Below are positions 27,103 to 35,844 of a stretch of 64,000 bases of DNA, piece after piece; position 1 is the first letter of the stretch; each line of letters opens with the position of its first letter. The position numbers and the translations under genes are program-made. Where the stretch lies: the NCBI GenBank assembly GCA_015223225.1, contig JADFCQ010000005.1, positions 434,001-498,000 on the forward strand, in the 5' to 3' direction. The DNA comes from Acetobacteraceae bacterium H6797. Its GTDB lineage: Bacteria; Pseudomonadota; Alphaproteobacteria; Acetobacterales; Acetobacteraceae. The notes below the pieces were generated by a model that was not told the origin of the DNA, did not search any database, and was given only the letters and a program-made list of their open reading frames with translations.

Positions 27103-27561
27103 ATGACGCCTGAGGAAAAGCTGGCCTCGCTGGGCCATAGCCTGCCTGTGGTGGGCAAGCCGCTCTTCTCCTATGTGCCGTTCCGGCGCGACGGGAACAC
27201 CGTCTATATCTCCGGCCAGGTGCCCCGCCTGCCCGATGGCTCGGTGATCAAAGGCAAGGTCGGCGAGGAGATGGATGTGGAGGGCGCGCGCAAGGCGGCC
27301 GAACTCTGTGCCCTGCATCTTCTCGCCGTCGCCAAGGTGGCGGCGGGCAGCCTGGAAAAGGTCGAGATGCTGAAGGTCTTCGGCATGGTCAATGCCACGC
27401 CGAGCTTCGGGGAGCAGCCGAAGGTGATCGACGCCTGCTCCAACCTGCTGGTCGAGGTGCTGGGCGAGAATGGCCGGCACGCCCGCTCGGCCGTGGGCAT
27501 GGGCTCCCTGCCCTCCAACGTCCCCGTCGAGATCGAGGCCGTTTTCCGCATCCTGCCCTGA
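27103..27561 (+). CDS. RidA/YjgF-family protein
   Basis: 152 residues, longer than the typical RidA of about 128. It shows VYISGQVPRLPDG, and the arginine that activates imine hydrolysis lies in RHARSAVGMGSLPSNVPVEI. RidA proteins deaminate reactive 2-imino acids such as those released by PLP enzymes. Its position 12 bases after a D-threonine aldolase-like gene fits that scavenging role, but the longer subfamily is less well characterised. Confidence 0.92.
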   Translation: MTPEEKLASLGHSLPVVGKPLFSYVPFRRDGNTVYISGQVPRLPDGSVIKGKVGEEMDVEGARKAAELCALHLLAVAKVAAGSLEKVEMLKVFGMVNATPSFGEQPKVIDACSNLLVEVLGENGRHARSAVGMGSLPSNVPVEIEAVFRILP

Positions 27562-27580
27562 GCATCTGCCCTGAGGCACC

Positions 27581-27598
27581 CCGCCCCCGAAGGGGCGG
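27581..27598. terminator. hairpin between convergent genes
   Basis: CCGCCCC and GGGGCGG form a perfect seven-base-pair stem over a CGAA loop, 19 bases after the RidA stop and 12 bases before the stop of the opposite-strand gene. There is no T tract in either direction. It may be a shared terminator. Confidence 0.4.
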
Positions 27599-27609
27599 AG
27601 CCGGCAGGC

Positions 27610-28236
27610 TCACCGCCAGCGCAGTTCCGACAGGTTGCAGGTATTGACCCCGCGCTGCTCGGCGCTGCGCCCGCTGGCATAGACGACGCGGATATCGACC
27701 GTGCAGGTGCCGCCGCCGGGCAGGCTCACCCAATTGCTCTGGCCCGGATTGAGCACGTTGCTGCCCAGCCTGTCCCGCCCCCAATTGTCATTGGTCGAGA
27801 GCGAGACATAGAGCTCCTGCACCGTCTGGCCCGTGCCGTTGATGAAGCTGAAGGAGGGGTCTCCGCCGCGTGGTGCCGCGCCGCCGCTCTTGCCGGTAAT
27901 GACCGCGCCCGAGCCCGAGGAGGTTCCGAAGGCGATTCGCGAGAGCTGGCAGGCATTCACGTTTCGCCGCTCCTCGTTCCCGCCGCCCTGGTAGACGACG
28001 CGGATATCGAGCACGCAATCCGAGAAGCTGGGCGTCACATGCACCCGGGAGCCGGCTTCGAGCACGGTATCGCCCAGGATGTCCCGCCCCCATTCATTCA
28101 CCCGGGAGGAGGAGACATAGGCCTCCTGGATGGTCCGGCCGGTGTTGTTTTCCAGCCAGAACCGGTTCTGCGCTTCCGCCGGAGCGGCAAGGCTCAAGAC
28201 GATCAGGCCAAAGAGAGCGGCGATCAGCGACCGCAT
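27610..28236 (-). CDS. secreted protein with two copies of an about 80-residue domain
   Basis: 208 residues. A signal peptide (MRSLIAALFGLIVLSLAAPA, cleaved after EAQ) precedes two clearly related halves. Each has F-x-N-x-TG-x-x-Q-E-Y/LYVS, W-GRD at similar spacing, a V-L-x-x-G turn, then C-V/T-x-DIRVVY and a closing N-x-C-x-LS motif. Each half carries two Cys, probably a disulfide. I do not recognise a named family. The role is unknown but it is probably periplasmic or exported. The 202-base gap upstream holds the promoters of this and the divergent lipoprotein gene. Confidence 0.78.
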   Translation of the reverse strand: MRSLIAALFGLIVLSLAAPAEAQNRFWLENNTGRTIQEAYVSSSRVNEWGRDILGDTVLEAGSRVHVTPSFSDCVLDIRVVYQGGGNEERRNVNACQLSRIAFGTSSGSGAVITGKSGGAAPRGGDPSFSFINGTGQTVQELYVSLSTNDNWGRDRLGSNVLNPGQSNWVSLPGGGTCTVDIRVVYASGRSAEQRGVNTCNLSELRWR

Positions 28237-28438
28237 GACTCATCCCCCGCGACTTCTTGTTTCACTAAGTAACGACGGTAACATCGGCTTGGATAATGTC
28301 CAGTTAAAGGCTCCGTCTCGCCGCCCTCTTCCCTTGCCGCCCGGGGGGGCCGGGCCGGGGCCCAGGATCGGCCCGTGAGCGCTTCGTGACAGCGGTTCCA
28401 CTGGCAGCCGCCCCGGCCACACGCTAGGCTCGGCGGCA

Positions 28439-30154
28439 ATGACGACCTTCGCCTGGCCTCGCCGCATCGCCCTGCTCACCGCCGCCATGCTGGCCGGCTG
28501 TGCCGCCAATGGCGCCCCCTCCGCCGATTCGCCCAGTCCCGGCCTGTTCAGGCGGGATAGCGGTACGGCCTTCAGCCACTATCTCGTCGGCCGCTTCGCC
28601 AGCGCCGAGGGCGATACGGCGACCGCGGCCGATAATCTCCTCGCCGCCCTGGCGCTGGACCCGAATGAGCCGGAGCTCATCGGCCGCGCCTTCCTGGCGA
28701 CGGTCATGGACGGCCGGTCCGACGCGCAGCGCCTCGCGCGCCGCATGCCGGACAACCAACTCGCCCAGTTCCTGCTGATCGGCGCCGATGCGCAGGCGGG
28801 GCGTTGGGACCAGGCGCAGACCAAGCTCCTCGCCCTGCCGAAGCAGGGTGCGGCACAAATCCTGCAGCCGCTGATGCTGGCCTGGGTGCTGGCCGGGCGC
28901 GGCCAGACCGATGCGGCGCTCAACACGCTGCGCCCCCTGGCGGAGAATGGGCGGCTGCGCTCGCTCAACGCCCTGCATGCGGCGATGATCGCCGATATCG
29001 CGAACCGCCCGCGCGATGCCGAGCGCTACGCCCGCATCGCCGTCGAGACCTCCAACGAGCCCAATCTGCGGCAGGTTCAGGCGCTGGCCGGCATCTTCAC
29101 CCGCGCCGGGCGCCAGGTGGAGGCGATGAAGCTCATCGAGGAGTTGGCCGCTTCCAATGACGAGCTGGGCCTGATCGCCACGCCCGAGGCCCGCCGCAAG
29201 ATGCTCGGCGGCCGCGCCGTGGCCTCGCCCGTCGAGGGCATCGCCGAGGCGGAACTCGCGCTGGGCTCCGCTCTGCGGGCACAGGGCGTGGGCGATCTCT
29301 CCATCGTGCTGGCGCGGCTCGCGCTCTCGCTGCGGCCGAATTTCTCCCCGGCGCTGCTGATGATCGCCGAGGCGACGGCCGAGGATAAGCATTACGATGC
29401 CGCCGTCGCCCTGCTCGAGCGCATCCCCCGCGATGACCTGCTAGCCCCCGTGGCCGACCTGCGCCGCGCCGCCATCCTCGACCGGATGGACAAGACGGAC
29501 GAGGCGATCGCACTGCTCCAGAAGCTGACCGAGGCCGAGCCCGCCGCGCCGACCCCGCCCTCGCGCCTGGGCGATATGCTGCGCCGGCGGATGCGCTTCG
29601 CCGAAGCGGCGGCGGCCTATGACACCGCCATCTCGCGCCTTGGCACGCCGACCAACGAGGATTGGCCGCTTTTCTACGCCCGCGGCATCGCCCGCGAGCG
29701 CTCCGGCCGCTGGGCGGATGCGGAGGCCGACCTGAAGCAGGCGCTGACCCTCGCCCCCGAGCAGCCCTATGTGCTGAATTACCTCGGCTATACCTGGGTG
29801 GATCAGGGCCAGAACCTCGAGACGGCCAAGCAGATGCTGGAACGCGCGGCCGAGCTGCGGCCGCAGGATGGCAATATCGCCGATAGCGTCGGCTGGGCGC
29901 TCTACCGCCTCGGCGACATCAAGGGCGCGATCGCCTGGCTGGAAAAGGCGGTCGAGCTCGAATCCCAGAACGCGACCATCAATGACCATCTCGGCGATGC
30001 CTATTGGCGTGCCGGGCGGCAGCTCGAGGCGCGCTACCAGTGGTTCCGCGCGCTGGGCCAGGAGCTGGAGCCGGGCGAGGGCCCCAAGATCGAGGCCAAG
30101 CTACGCGACGGGCTGACGGACGCACCGCCCGCCCCTGCCCCCGCCAAGCCTTGA
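28439..30154 (+). CDS. TPR-repeat lipoprotein
   Basis: 571 residues. The N-terminus is a lipoprotein signal (MTTFAWPRRIALLTAAMLAG followed by Cys20) with LAGC as lipobox. The rest is TPR helices along the whole length. The strongest repeats are near the end (QPYVLNYLGYTWVDQGQNLE, then NIADSVGWALYRLGDIKGA and NATINDHLGDAYWRAGRQLE). Proteins of this kind sit in the outer membrane and act as scaffolds. The stop codon is 8 bases before the start of ispE, so they are probably co-transcribed, a pairing also seen in other alphaproteobacteria. Confidence 0.85.
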   Translation: MTTFAWPRRIALLTAAMLAGCAANGAPSADSPSPGLFRRDSGTAFSHYLVGRFASAEGDTATAADNLLAALALDPNEPELIGRAFLATVMDGRSDAQRLARRMPDNQLAQFLLIGADAQAGRWDQAQTKLLALPKQGAAQILQPLMLAWVLAGRGQTDAALNTLRPLAENGRLRSLNALHAAMIADIANRPRDAERYARIAVETSNEPNLRQVQALAGIFTRAGRQVEAMKLIEELAASNDELGLIATPEARRKMLGGRAVASPVEGIAEAELALGSALRAQGVGDLSIVLARLALSLRPNFSPALLMIAEATAEDKHYDAAVALLERIPRDDLLAPVADLRRAAILDRMDKTDEAIALLQKLTEAEPAAPTPPSRLGDMLRRRMRFAEAAAAYDTAISRLGTPTNEDWPLFYARGIARERSGRWADAEADLKQALTLAPEQPYVLNYLGYTWVDQGQNLETAKQMLERAAELRPQDGNIADSVGWALYRLGDIKGAIAWLEKAVELESQNATINDHLGDAYWRAGRQLEARYQWFRALGQELEPGEGPKIEAKLRDGLTDAPPAPAPAKP

Positions 30155-30162
30155 GGCCCTGG

Positions 30163-31032
30163 ATGGCGGGGGCCGAGCGCGCCCCCGCGAAGGTCAACCT
30201 GCACCTTCATGTCACCGGCAGGCGGGCCGATGGCTATCATCTGCTCGACAGCCTCGTCGTCTTCGCTGACGCGGCGGATCTGCTGGCGCCTCTGCCGGGT
30301 GGCGAGGCGCCTTTCGGCACGCCCCTGCGGCTGGAAGGCCCCGAGGCGGCGGCGCTGGCCGAGGAGCCGGACAATCTAGTGCTGCGCACCGCCCGCGCGC
30401 TTGCGAGCGAGGCCGGAATAGCGCCCTCGCTCGGCCTGCTGCTGGAGAAGAACCTGCCCGTGGCCTCGGGCATCGGCGGCGGCTCCGCCGATGCCGCGGC
30501 GGCACTGCGGCTGCTGGACCGCCATTGGGGCACGGGACTCGGGGAGGACAGGCTGCGCGATATCGGGGCCGGGCTCGGCGCCGATGTGCCCGTCTGCCTT
30601 GCGAGCCGGCCGGCGGTGATGCGCGGGATCGGCGAAGTTCTGCTCCCCGCGCCGGGCCTACCGGCCTGTGGGCTGGTTTTGGCCAATCCGCGCCTGCCGG
30701 TGGCCACGCCGGCCGTGTTCAAGGCGCGCCAGGGGGGCTTCACGCCCGAAGCCGCCCTGCCGGCCTCCTGGGCCAGCGCGGAGGCCATGGCGGCGGCCCT
30801 GGCGAGGCTGAGAAATGACCTCGAGGCCCCGGCGATCGGCCTCTGCCCTGCCATCGGTGAGGTTCTCACGGCGCTGCGCGGCCTCGATGGCTGCCTTCTG
30901 GCGCGCATGAGCGGCTCGGGGGCGACCTGTTTCGGCCTCTTCCCCAGCCCCACCCAAGCCGTTTCGGCGGCGGAAAACCTGCCTTCTTCGTGGTGGAGAT
31001 GGGGCGGGGGGCTTTACGAGCCGGGGTCCTGA
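30163..31032 (+). CDS. ispE: 4-diphosphocytidyl-2-C-methyl-D-erythritol kinase
   Basis: 289 residues from the ATG at 30163. It is a GHMP kinase of the non-mevalonate isoprenoid pathway and phosphorylates CDP-methylerythritol. Motifs are PAKVNLHLHVTGRRADGYHL, the ATP-binding PVASGIGGGSADAAAALRLL and the C-terminal ARMSGSGATCFGLF. The reading frame extends upstream inside the preceding gene, but family start and spacing favour 30163. tRNA-Gln follows 42 bases after the stop. Confidence 0.95.
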   Translation: MAGAERAPAKVNLHLHVTGRRADGYHLLDSLVVFADAADLLAPLPGGEAPFGTPLRLEGPEAAALAEEPDNLVLRTARALASEAGIAPSLGLLLEKNLPVASGIGGGSADAAAALRLLDRHWGTGLGEDRLRDIGAGLGADVPVCLASRPAVMRGIGEVLLPAPGLPACGLVLANPRLPVATPAVFKARQGGFTPEAALPASWASAEAMAAALARLRNDLEAPAIGLCPAIGEVLTALRGLDGCLLARMSGSGATCFGLFPSPTQAVSAAENLPSSWWRWGGGLYEPGS

Positions 31033-31074
31033 GCCTTATTAGCGCCCTGCGTCACACGATTGGCGCCGAGGCGA

Positions 31075-31149
31075 TGGGGCGTAGCCAAGCGGTAAGGCAG
31101 CGGTTTTTGGTACCGCCATTCCCAGGTTCGAATCCTGGCGCCCCAGCCA
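31075..31149 (+). tRNA. trnQ-UUG: tRNA-Gln (anticodon UUG)
   Basis: A full cloverleaf can be drawn. The acceptor TGGGGCG pairs with CGCCCCA, the anticodon stem is GCGGT/ACCGC around loop TTTTGGT with anticodon TTG, and the T arm is CCAGG-TTCGAAT-CCTGG. The encoded tail GCCA gives discriminator G and CCA. It reads CAA (and CAG by wobble). An insertion-element relic begins about 140 bases downstream, so this may mark a recombination-prone spot. Confidence 0.97.
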
Positions 31150-31289
31150 GCCTTCTCCCGGTTTCAATGAATGTCGGTGGCGCTGAGCGTCGGCCGCGAA
31201 AGGCCGGCATATAACGCTGCTTTCTGGCAGAGACGTTCTGCGGGCCGCTCTGTCCTGCAATCCCATACCATGTCTCGCCGCCGGAGGCT

Positions 31290-31812
31290 CTAGTTCGGAG
31301 GCCAACTCGACCTCGCCCCCGAGCGGCTGATCTTCGTCGACGAGACGGCTGCATCGACCAAGATGGCTCGCCCGCGCGGCCGGCCGCGACATGGTGACAG
31401 ATTCCGGGGCCTCTGTTCCCCATGGCCATTGGAAGACGACGACCTTCGCCGCCGGACTGCGGCTCGATGGTCTTGCCGCGCCGATGCTTCTGGACGGACC
31501 GATGAACAGCCCTGCCTTCCTCGCCTATGCGCAACAGGTGCTGGCACCCGAGCTTCGCCCCGGTGACATCGTCGTCATGGACAATCTCCCGTACACAAGA
31601 TCAGCGGCGTGCGGGAGACCATCGAACAGACCGGTCCGCGGCTCCTGTTCCTGCCGCCCTATTCGCCCGACTTCAACCCGATCGAGATGACCTTCTCCAA
31701 GCTCAGAGCTCTCCTCAGAAAGGCCGCCGCCCGAACCGCCGATGACTCTGGACCGCCGTTGCCGAATGCCTTGACGCCTTCAAACCCTGCGAACACCGCC
31801 CCGCATCCCTGA
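31290..31812 (+). pseudogene. decayed IS630-family transposase
   Basis: Fragments of one DDE transposase lie in order but in shifting frames. Frame 1 has RLIFVDETAASTKMARPRGR (31324 to about 31400). Frame 2 has VPHGHWKTTTFAAGLRLDG and RPGDIVVMDNL (to about 31590). Frame 1 returns with RLLFLPPYSPDFNPIEMTFS (to about 31745), and frame 3 ends with LWTAVAECLDAFKP. So there are at least three frame changes. The three catalytic acids (DET, MDN, NPIE) can still be traced. The N-terminal DNA-binding half is missing, and no terminal inverted repeats are obvious. The element is dead. Confidence 0.9.
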
Positions 31813-31829
31813 CGCAAGACAAGGCTGAT

Positions 31830-31843
31830 TGACCGGTCGGTCC
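31830..31843. promoter_or_regulatory. palindromic TetR-type operator, site A (upstream of Bug receptor at 31913)
   Basis: TGACCGGTCGGTCC matches the shared palindrome TGACCG-N2-CGGTCA at 11 of the 12 defined positions. It starts 83 bases before the receptor's ATG, just past the transposase relic. A TTGACC -35-like box begins one base upstream of the site. Confidence 0.65.
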
Positions 31844-31912
31844 GTCTCATGCACTCTTTCCGCAATTGATCGCAAGGCGACAGAGATCGCAATCAGCGAC
31901 GGAGGAAATGAG

Positions 31913-32887
31913 ATGGTGGCGTTCCCCTTGTCCCGCAGGCAGGCTCTGGCGGGCGCGGCGGCGCTCGGATTGGCCGGCACCGCCAGGGCTGAGGATTTTC
32001 CCAGCCGCCCGGTGCGCATCGTCGTGGCATTTGCTGCCGGCAGCGAGCCCGACATCCTGGCGCGGCGCCTCGGCGCCTCCATGGAAAGAAGCTTGGGCGT
32101 TCCCGTCGTCATCGATAACCGGCCGGGCGCCAATACCGTCATCGCCGCCAACCACGTCGCGCAATCCAAGCCGGATGGCTATACGATCCTGCTGACCTCA
32201 TCGACGACCTTCTCCACGCTGCCTCATCTTTATCGCAAGCCGCGGATCGACACGACGCAGTTCGCGCCGCTTTCTCTGCTGATGCGGGCGCAGATGGCGC
32301 TTTACTGCAACGTCAAACTTCCAGTGAAGACCGCCAAGGAGTTGGTCGACTGGGCGATGGCGCAGACGCAGCCGGTGCCCTATGCCGCCAATCCCGGCGC
32401 CATCGGCAATCTCTGCGGCGAGTTGATGATGCAGCAGACGGGCCTGAAGCTCACCGACATTCCCTTCAGCGGAACGCCCGTGGCGCAGCAACTGGTGATG
32501 CGCGGTGACGTGCCGTTCACCTTCGATGGTGTCGCTGCTTATATGGAACTCGTGCGGGACAATCAGATCCGCGCGCTTGCCGTCACCGGCCATCAGGCGG
32601 TGCCCGGCCTTCCCGGCATACAGACCTTCGCCGAAGCGGGCTATCCCGACATGGCCATGCCTTATTGGTACGGGATGTTCGCGCCTGCGGCCACGCCAAA
32701 GCCCATCATCGACCGGCTGGTCTCCGCCATTCACGACGGGCAGAAGAACGCGACATCGGTGGAGCAATTCATCCGCCAGGGCGCCGAACTCATCGGCAAT
32801 AACCCCGACGAATTCGCCACGATGATCTCGACCGAACGCGACAAATGGGGCGCCCTGATCAAGCGCATCAACCTCCAGCTGGATTGA
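31913..32887 (+). CDS. Bug-family (TTT) periplasmic solute-binding protein
   Basis: 324 residues from the ATG at 31913, with GGAGGA six bases upstream. An ATG at 31908 is out of frame. The leader SRRQALAGAAALGLAGTARA has a twin-arginine motif close to the Tat consensus. The mature protein starts EDFPSRPVRIVVAFAAGSEPD, with VVIDNRPGANTVIA and PDGYTILLTSSTTFS. The SEPD motif is shared with the receptor at 37264, suggesting related ligands. A lactonase-like gene follows 4 bases later and is surely co-transcribed. Confidence 0.93.
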   Translation: MVAFPLSRRQALAGAAALGLAGTARAEDFPSRPVRIVVAFAAGSEPDILARRLGASMERSLGVPVVIDNRPGANTVIAANHVAQSKPDGYTILLTSSTTFSTLPHLYRKPRIDTTQFAPLSLLMRAQMALYCNVKLPVKTAKELVDWAMAQTQPVPYAANPGAIGNLCGELMMQQTGLKLTDIPFSGTPVAQQLVMRGDVPFTFDGVAAYMELVRDNQIRALAVTGHQAVPGLPGIQTFAEAGYPDMAMPYWYGMFAPAATPKPIIDRLVSAIHDGQKNATSVEQFIRQGAELIGNNPDEFATMISTERDKWGALIKRINLQLD

Positions 32888-32891
32888 TCGC

Positions 32892-33773
32892 ATGGCCCTC
32901 TCGATCACCCGCGTCAGTGACACCAAGGACCGTCTGGGCGAAAGCCCGGTCTGGGACCAAGCCAATGCGCGCCTGCTCTGGGTCGACTCGCTCGGCGGTG
33001 TCCTGCACCGCCTCGATCTCACGACGGGCACACGCGAGGACTTCAGCGTGCCTGCACCGATCGGCTCCTTCGCTCTGCGAGGCAAAGATGACGCGATTCT
33101 CGCGGTGAAAGACGATTTTCTGCACTTCGACTTCGAGAGTGGCGTGTCACGGTCTCTAGGATCGGTGAATGTCGCCCATCCCGACGTGCGCTTGAACGAC
33201 GGCAAGGTCGATCGACAGGGGCGCTTTCTGGCGGGCACGATGCACCTGAACCGACAGCCGGACGAAGTACCGGCCGGCGGCCTCTATCGCCTGGACCTGG
33301 ACCATAAGATCACTTTGCTCGCCGAGGATATCGCAACATCAAACGGGCCGTGCTTCAGTCCTGACGGCCGCAAGCTTTATTTCGCAGACAGCTCGCGCCA
33401 CGTGATATGGGCATTCGACTATGACATTGACACAGGCACGCCGTATAACAAGCGCATCTTCGTCGACCTGAATCCTCTCGGCACGGCGCCTGACGGAGCA
33501 ACGGTCGATGCGGAGGGCAATCTTTGGTCGGCTTTGGTACGCAGTGGCCAGATCGGCTGTTTCGATCCCTCCGGCCGCCTGGTCCGACGCATCAACATGC
33601 CGGTGACACACCCGACCAGCGTTGCCTTCGGAGGGCCCGATCTCGATATTCTCTTCGTCACCTCCATCTCGAAGAGCATGCGGATGACGGCGACGGAGGA
33701 AGAGGCCGGCTGGCTCCTCGCCATCGAGGGGCTGGGCGTGACCGGAATTGCCGAGCCACGCTTCGCCGGCTGA
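32892..33773 (+). CDS. SMP-30/gluconolactonase-family protein
   Basis: 293 residues, a six-bladed beta-propeller by family. The key metal-binding features are GESPVWDQANARLLWVDS at the N-terminus (Glu ligand), RLNDGKVDRQGRFLAGTM (Asn ligand), TSNGPCFSPDGRKLYFADS and GAPDGATVDAEGNLW-like TAPDGATVDAEGNLW (Asp). It hydrolyses sugar or other lactones. It is 4 bases downstream of the Bug receptor, so the solute taken up may be converted to, or be, a lactone. That link is inference. Confidence 0.92.
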   Translation: MALSITRVSDTKDRLGESPVWDQANARLLWVDSLGGVLHRLDLTTGTREDFSVPAPIGSFALRGKDDAILAVKDDFLHFDFESGVSRSLGSVNVAHPDVRLNDGKVDRQGRFLAGTMHLNRQPDEVPAGGLYRLDLDHKITLLAEDIATSNGPCFSPDGRKLYFADSSRHVIWAFDYDIDTGTPYNKRIFVDLNPLGTAPDGATVDAEGNLWSALVRSGQIGCFDPSGRLVRRINMPVTHPTSVAFGGPDLDILFVTSISKSMRMTATEEEAGWLLAIEGLGVTGIAEPRFAG

Positions 33774-33776
33774 GTG

Positions 33777-34751
33777 CTACTCGATCTTCAAGCCGATACG
33801 CCGGATGATCTCTCCCCAGGCCTTGTATTCATCGCTCATGGCAGCAGCGAATTCCTCAGGCGTGTCGGTCGCGACCGTCGCACCTTCATAGGTGAGATTG
33901 GCCCATAGCGCCTTATCCTGCATGGTCTCGACCGAGGCCTTGTGGATACGGGCAAGTTCGGGCTTCGGAATACCGGCGGGTGCCAACAGACCGTACCAAT
34001 GCTGATGGCCGGTATCCCTGACCCCTGCCTCCGCGAATGTCGGCGTATCCGGCAATGCCTCGACACGCTTATCGCCCGTGACGGCGATTATCTTGACCCG
34101 CCCGTCATTGACCAATTGCAGATAGGCAGGAATGCCATCGATGGCGAGCGGCAGGTCATTGCTCATCAAGCCCTGCTGCATTGAGGCAACGGAACTATAA
34201 GGCACGTCCTGCAACTCGATGCCCGCAGCGATCTTCAAGGCCTCACCCGTCAGATGGGTCGAATTCCCGCGGCCCGTGATGCCGAAATGCAGAGGGTCCG
34301 GCGCTGCCTTGGCCATCGCGATGACACCGGCCATATCCGACACATTCGCCTTCGGGCTCGCATAGAGCGCCAGGCGTGTGCGGACCAGCATGGTGATCGG
34401 CTGAAAATCCGAAGCCTTATAGCGGATCCTGCTGTAGAGATGCGGATTGGCCGAAAACGTGGTGGAGGTGCCCATCAGCAGCGTCGAGCCGTCATTCGGC
34501 GAGGTGGCAGCATGCTCCGTGCCGATCATCGTGGAAGCGCCGCCACGGTTCTCGACCACCAGCGGATTGCCCAGGCGCTCCTGCAGGCCATGGGCGAGGA
34601 TGCGGGCGAAAATATCGGGCCCGCTACCCGCGCTATAGGGAACGATGAGCCGGATGGGCCGGGCAGTCTGCGCAGAGGCCGGCTGCATGGCAGCAAAGGC
34701 AAGGCCGCCCATGGCAGCCCCCAGGGCGCGTCGGCCCATAACGATGGACAT
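33777..34751 (-). CDS. Bug-family (TTT) periplasmic solute-binding protein
   Basis: 324 residues. The leader MSIVMGRRALGAAMGGLAFA ends near PASAQ and carries an RR pair. The mature part has RPIRLIVPYSAGSGPDIFAR, LVVENRGGASTMIG and GITGRGNSTHLTGEALKIAA. GGAGGAAAC is the ribosome site. Its promoter lies inside the 3' end of the upstream lysR gene, where a perfect palindromic operator overlaps the -35 box. It runs convergently against the SMP-30 gene. Confidence 0.93.
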   Translation of the reverse strand: MSIVMGRRALGAAMGGLAFAAMQPASAQTARPIRLIVPYSAGSGPDIFARILAHGLQERLGNPLVVENRGGASTMIGTEHAATSPNDGSTLLMGTSTTFSANPHLYSRIRYKASDFQPITMLVRTRLALYASPKANVSDMAGVIAMAKAAPDPLHFGITGRGNSTHLTGEALKIAAGIELQDVPYSSVASMQQGLMSNDLPLAIDGIPAYLQLVNDGRVKIIAVTGDKRVEALPDTPTFAEAGVRDTGHQHWYGLLAPAGIPKPELARIHKASVETMQDKALWANLTYEGATVATDTPEEFAAAMSDEYKAWGEIIRRIGLKIE

Positions 34752-34786
34752 TTTTGTTTCCTCCAGACGCCAACGGCGACTGAATG

Positions 34787-34816
34787 ATCCTAGTCACTGG
34801 CTGACCGGCCGGTCAA
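34787..34816 (-). promoter_or_regulatory. promoter with perfect palindromic operator, site B (for the Bug receptor at 33777-34751)
   Basis: TGACCGGCCGGTCA at 34802-34815 is a perfect palindrome. Read on the minus strand, TTGACC (34816-34811) and TAGGAT (34792-34787) are separated by 18 bases, giving a -35/-10 pair with the operator on the -35. The arrangement is the same as at site D. The promoter overlaps the end of the lysR coding region. Confidence 0.75.
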
Positions 34817-35740
34817 TGCAGTCAAACCTTCACCCGCCGTCACACGAGGCAGCGCCTCGGCCAGGAAATCCAGGAAAGCGCGAGTCTTTGCCGGCAGCAG
34901 CCGAGCCTGATGAAAAATGGCATAGATGCCGGAGCCGAAGATGGTCGTATTCGTGGCCTGCCAGTCAGGCAGCACACGCGAGAGTCGTCCGGCCAGCAGG
35001 TCATGCTGCACGGTGTAGTCATCCAGCAATGCGATACCATGGCCAGCCATGGCCAATTGCCGAAGCACCTCGCCGTTATTGGTCGAGAAGCCCGCCGGCA
35101 TCGGCATTTCGCGCATGACCTCATTCCGCCGAAAGCGCCAGACGATCTCCTCGGGCCCGATCCAATATGTCAGGCAACGATGCGCGTGCAGTTCCTCCGG
35201 CACGTCGAGGGGAGGCCGCCCCGCGAGATAGCCGGGGCTCGCGACGAGGATGCGTTCGCTGCGCAGCAGCAAGCGCTGCTTCAACTGGGAGTCCGGCGGC
35301 GGGCCGATGCGCAGATCGATGTCGAATTCCTGCTCTGCCAATTGTGCGGGCCGTTCGGATAGGCGCAACTCCACGCGAAGTTCCGGATAACGGGCCTGAA
35401 ACTCCGGAATCAGCGGCGTCACCACACGCATGCCGAACATCATGCGCGAATGGACGCGCAATACGCCTCGAGGCGTGCTTTGTAAGGCCGTTGCCGCATC
35501 CTCGGCTTCCTGGATATCCAGCAGGATCTGCTCGAGACGGGCATGATATTCCTCCCCGGCCTCGGTCAGCGTCAGGCTGCGGCTGGTTCGGTTGACGAGT
35601 TGAACGCCGAGCTGGGCTTCCAGTGCCGCGATATGCCGCGCCACCGAGGCAGGAGATAGCCCGGCACGGCGGCCGGCCGCGGAGAAACTGCCCTCCCGCA
35701 CCGCGCTGACCAGCAATTCCATCGATTGAAGGCGGCTCAT
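34790..35740 (-). CDS. LysR-family transcriptional regulator
   Basis: 316 residues from the ATG at 35740, which has GAGGGAG in front; an upstream TTG is less likely. The winged helix-turn-helix (LQSMELLVSAVREGSFSAAG, then AGLSPASVARHIAALEAQL) and the effector domain (RVHSRMMFGMRVVTPLIPEF) are typical of the CrgA-like branch. It is divergent from the flavin oxidoreductase gene at 35845 and may regulate it. The 104-base gap between them holds both promoters. Its last codons contain the promoter of the next receptor gene. Confidence 0.93.
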   Translation of the reverse strand: MSRLQSMELLVSAVREGSFSAAGRRAGLSPASVARHIAALEAQLGVQLVNRTSRSLTLTEAGEEYHARLEQILLDIQEAEDAATALQSTPRGVLRVHSRMMFGMRVVTPLIPEFQARYPELRVELRLSERPAQLAEQEFDIDLRIGPPPDSQLKQRLLLRSERILVASPGYLAGRPPLDVPEELHAHRCLTYWIGPEEIVWRFRRNEVMREMPMPAGFSTNNGEVLRQLAMAGHGIALLDDYTVQHDLLAGRLSRVLPDWQATNTTIFGSGIYAIFHQARLLPAKTRAFLDFLAEALPRVTAGEGLTALTGRSASD

Positions 35741-35844
35741 GCTCCCTCGCCTTTTCAAATTTCGATAAGATGCTGATCGTTCTTAGCGTATTGTTGCGGC
35801 AAGCGGCCAGGGCCTAGCCTCCCTTTCAGATAAGGGAAGGAAAC

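Noticed and set aside
31146..31260. Attachment site for an integrative element at the tRNA-Gln 3' end
   Set aside because: No integrase gene is present and I could not find a second copy of the tRNA 3' end within the window.
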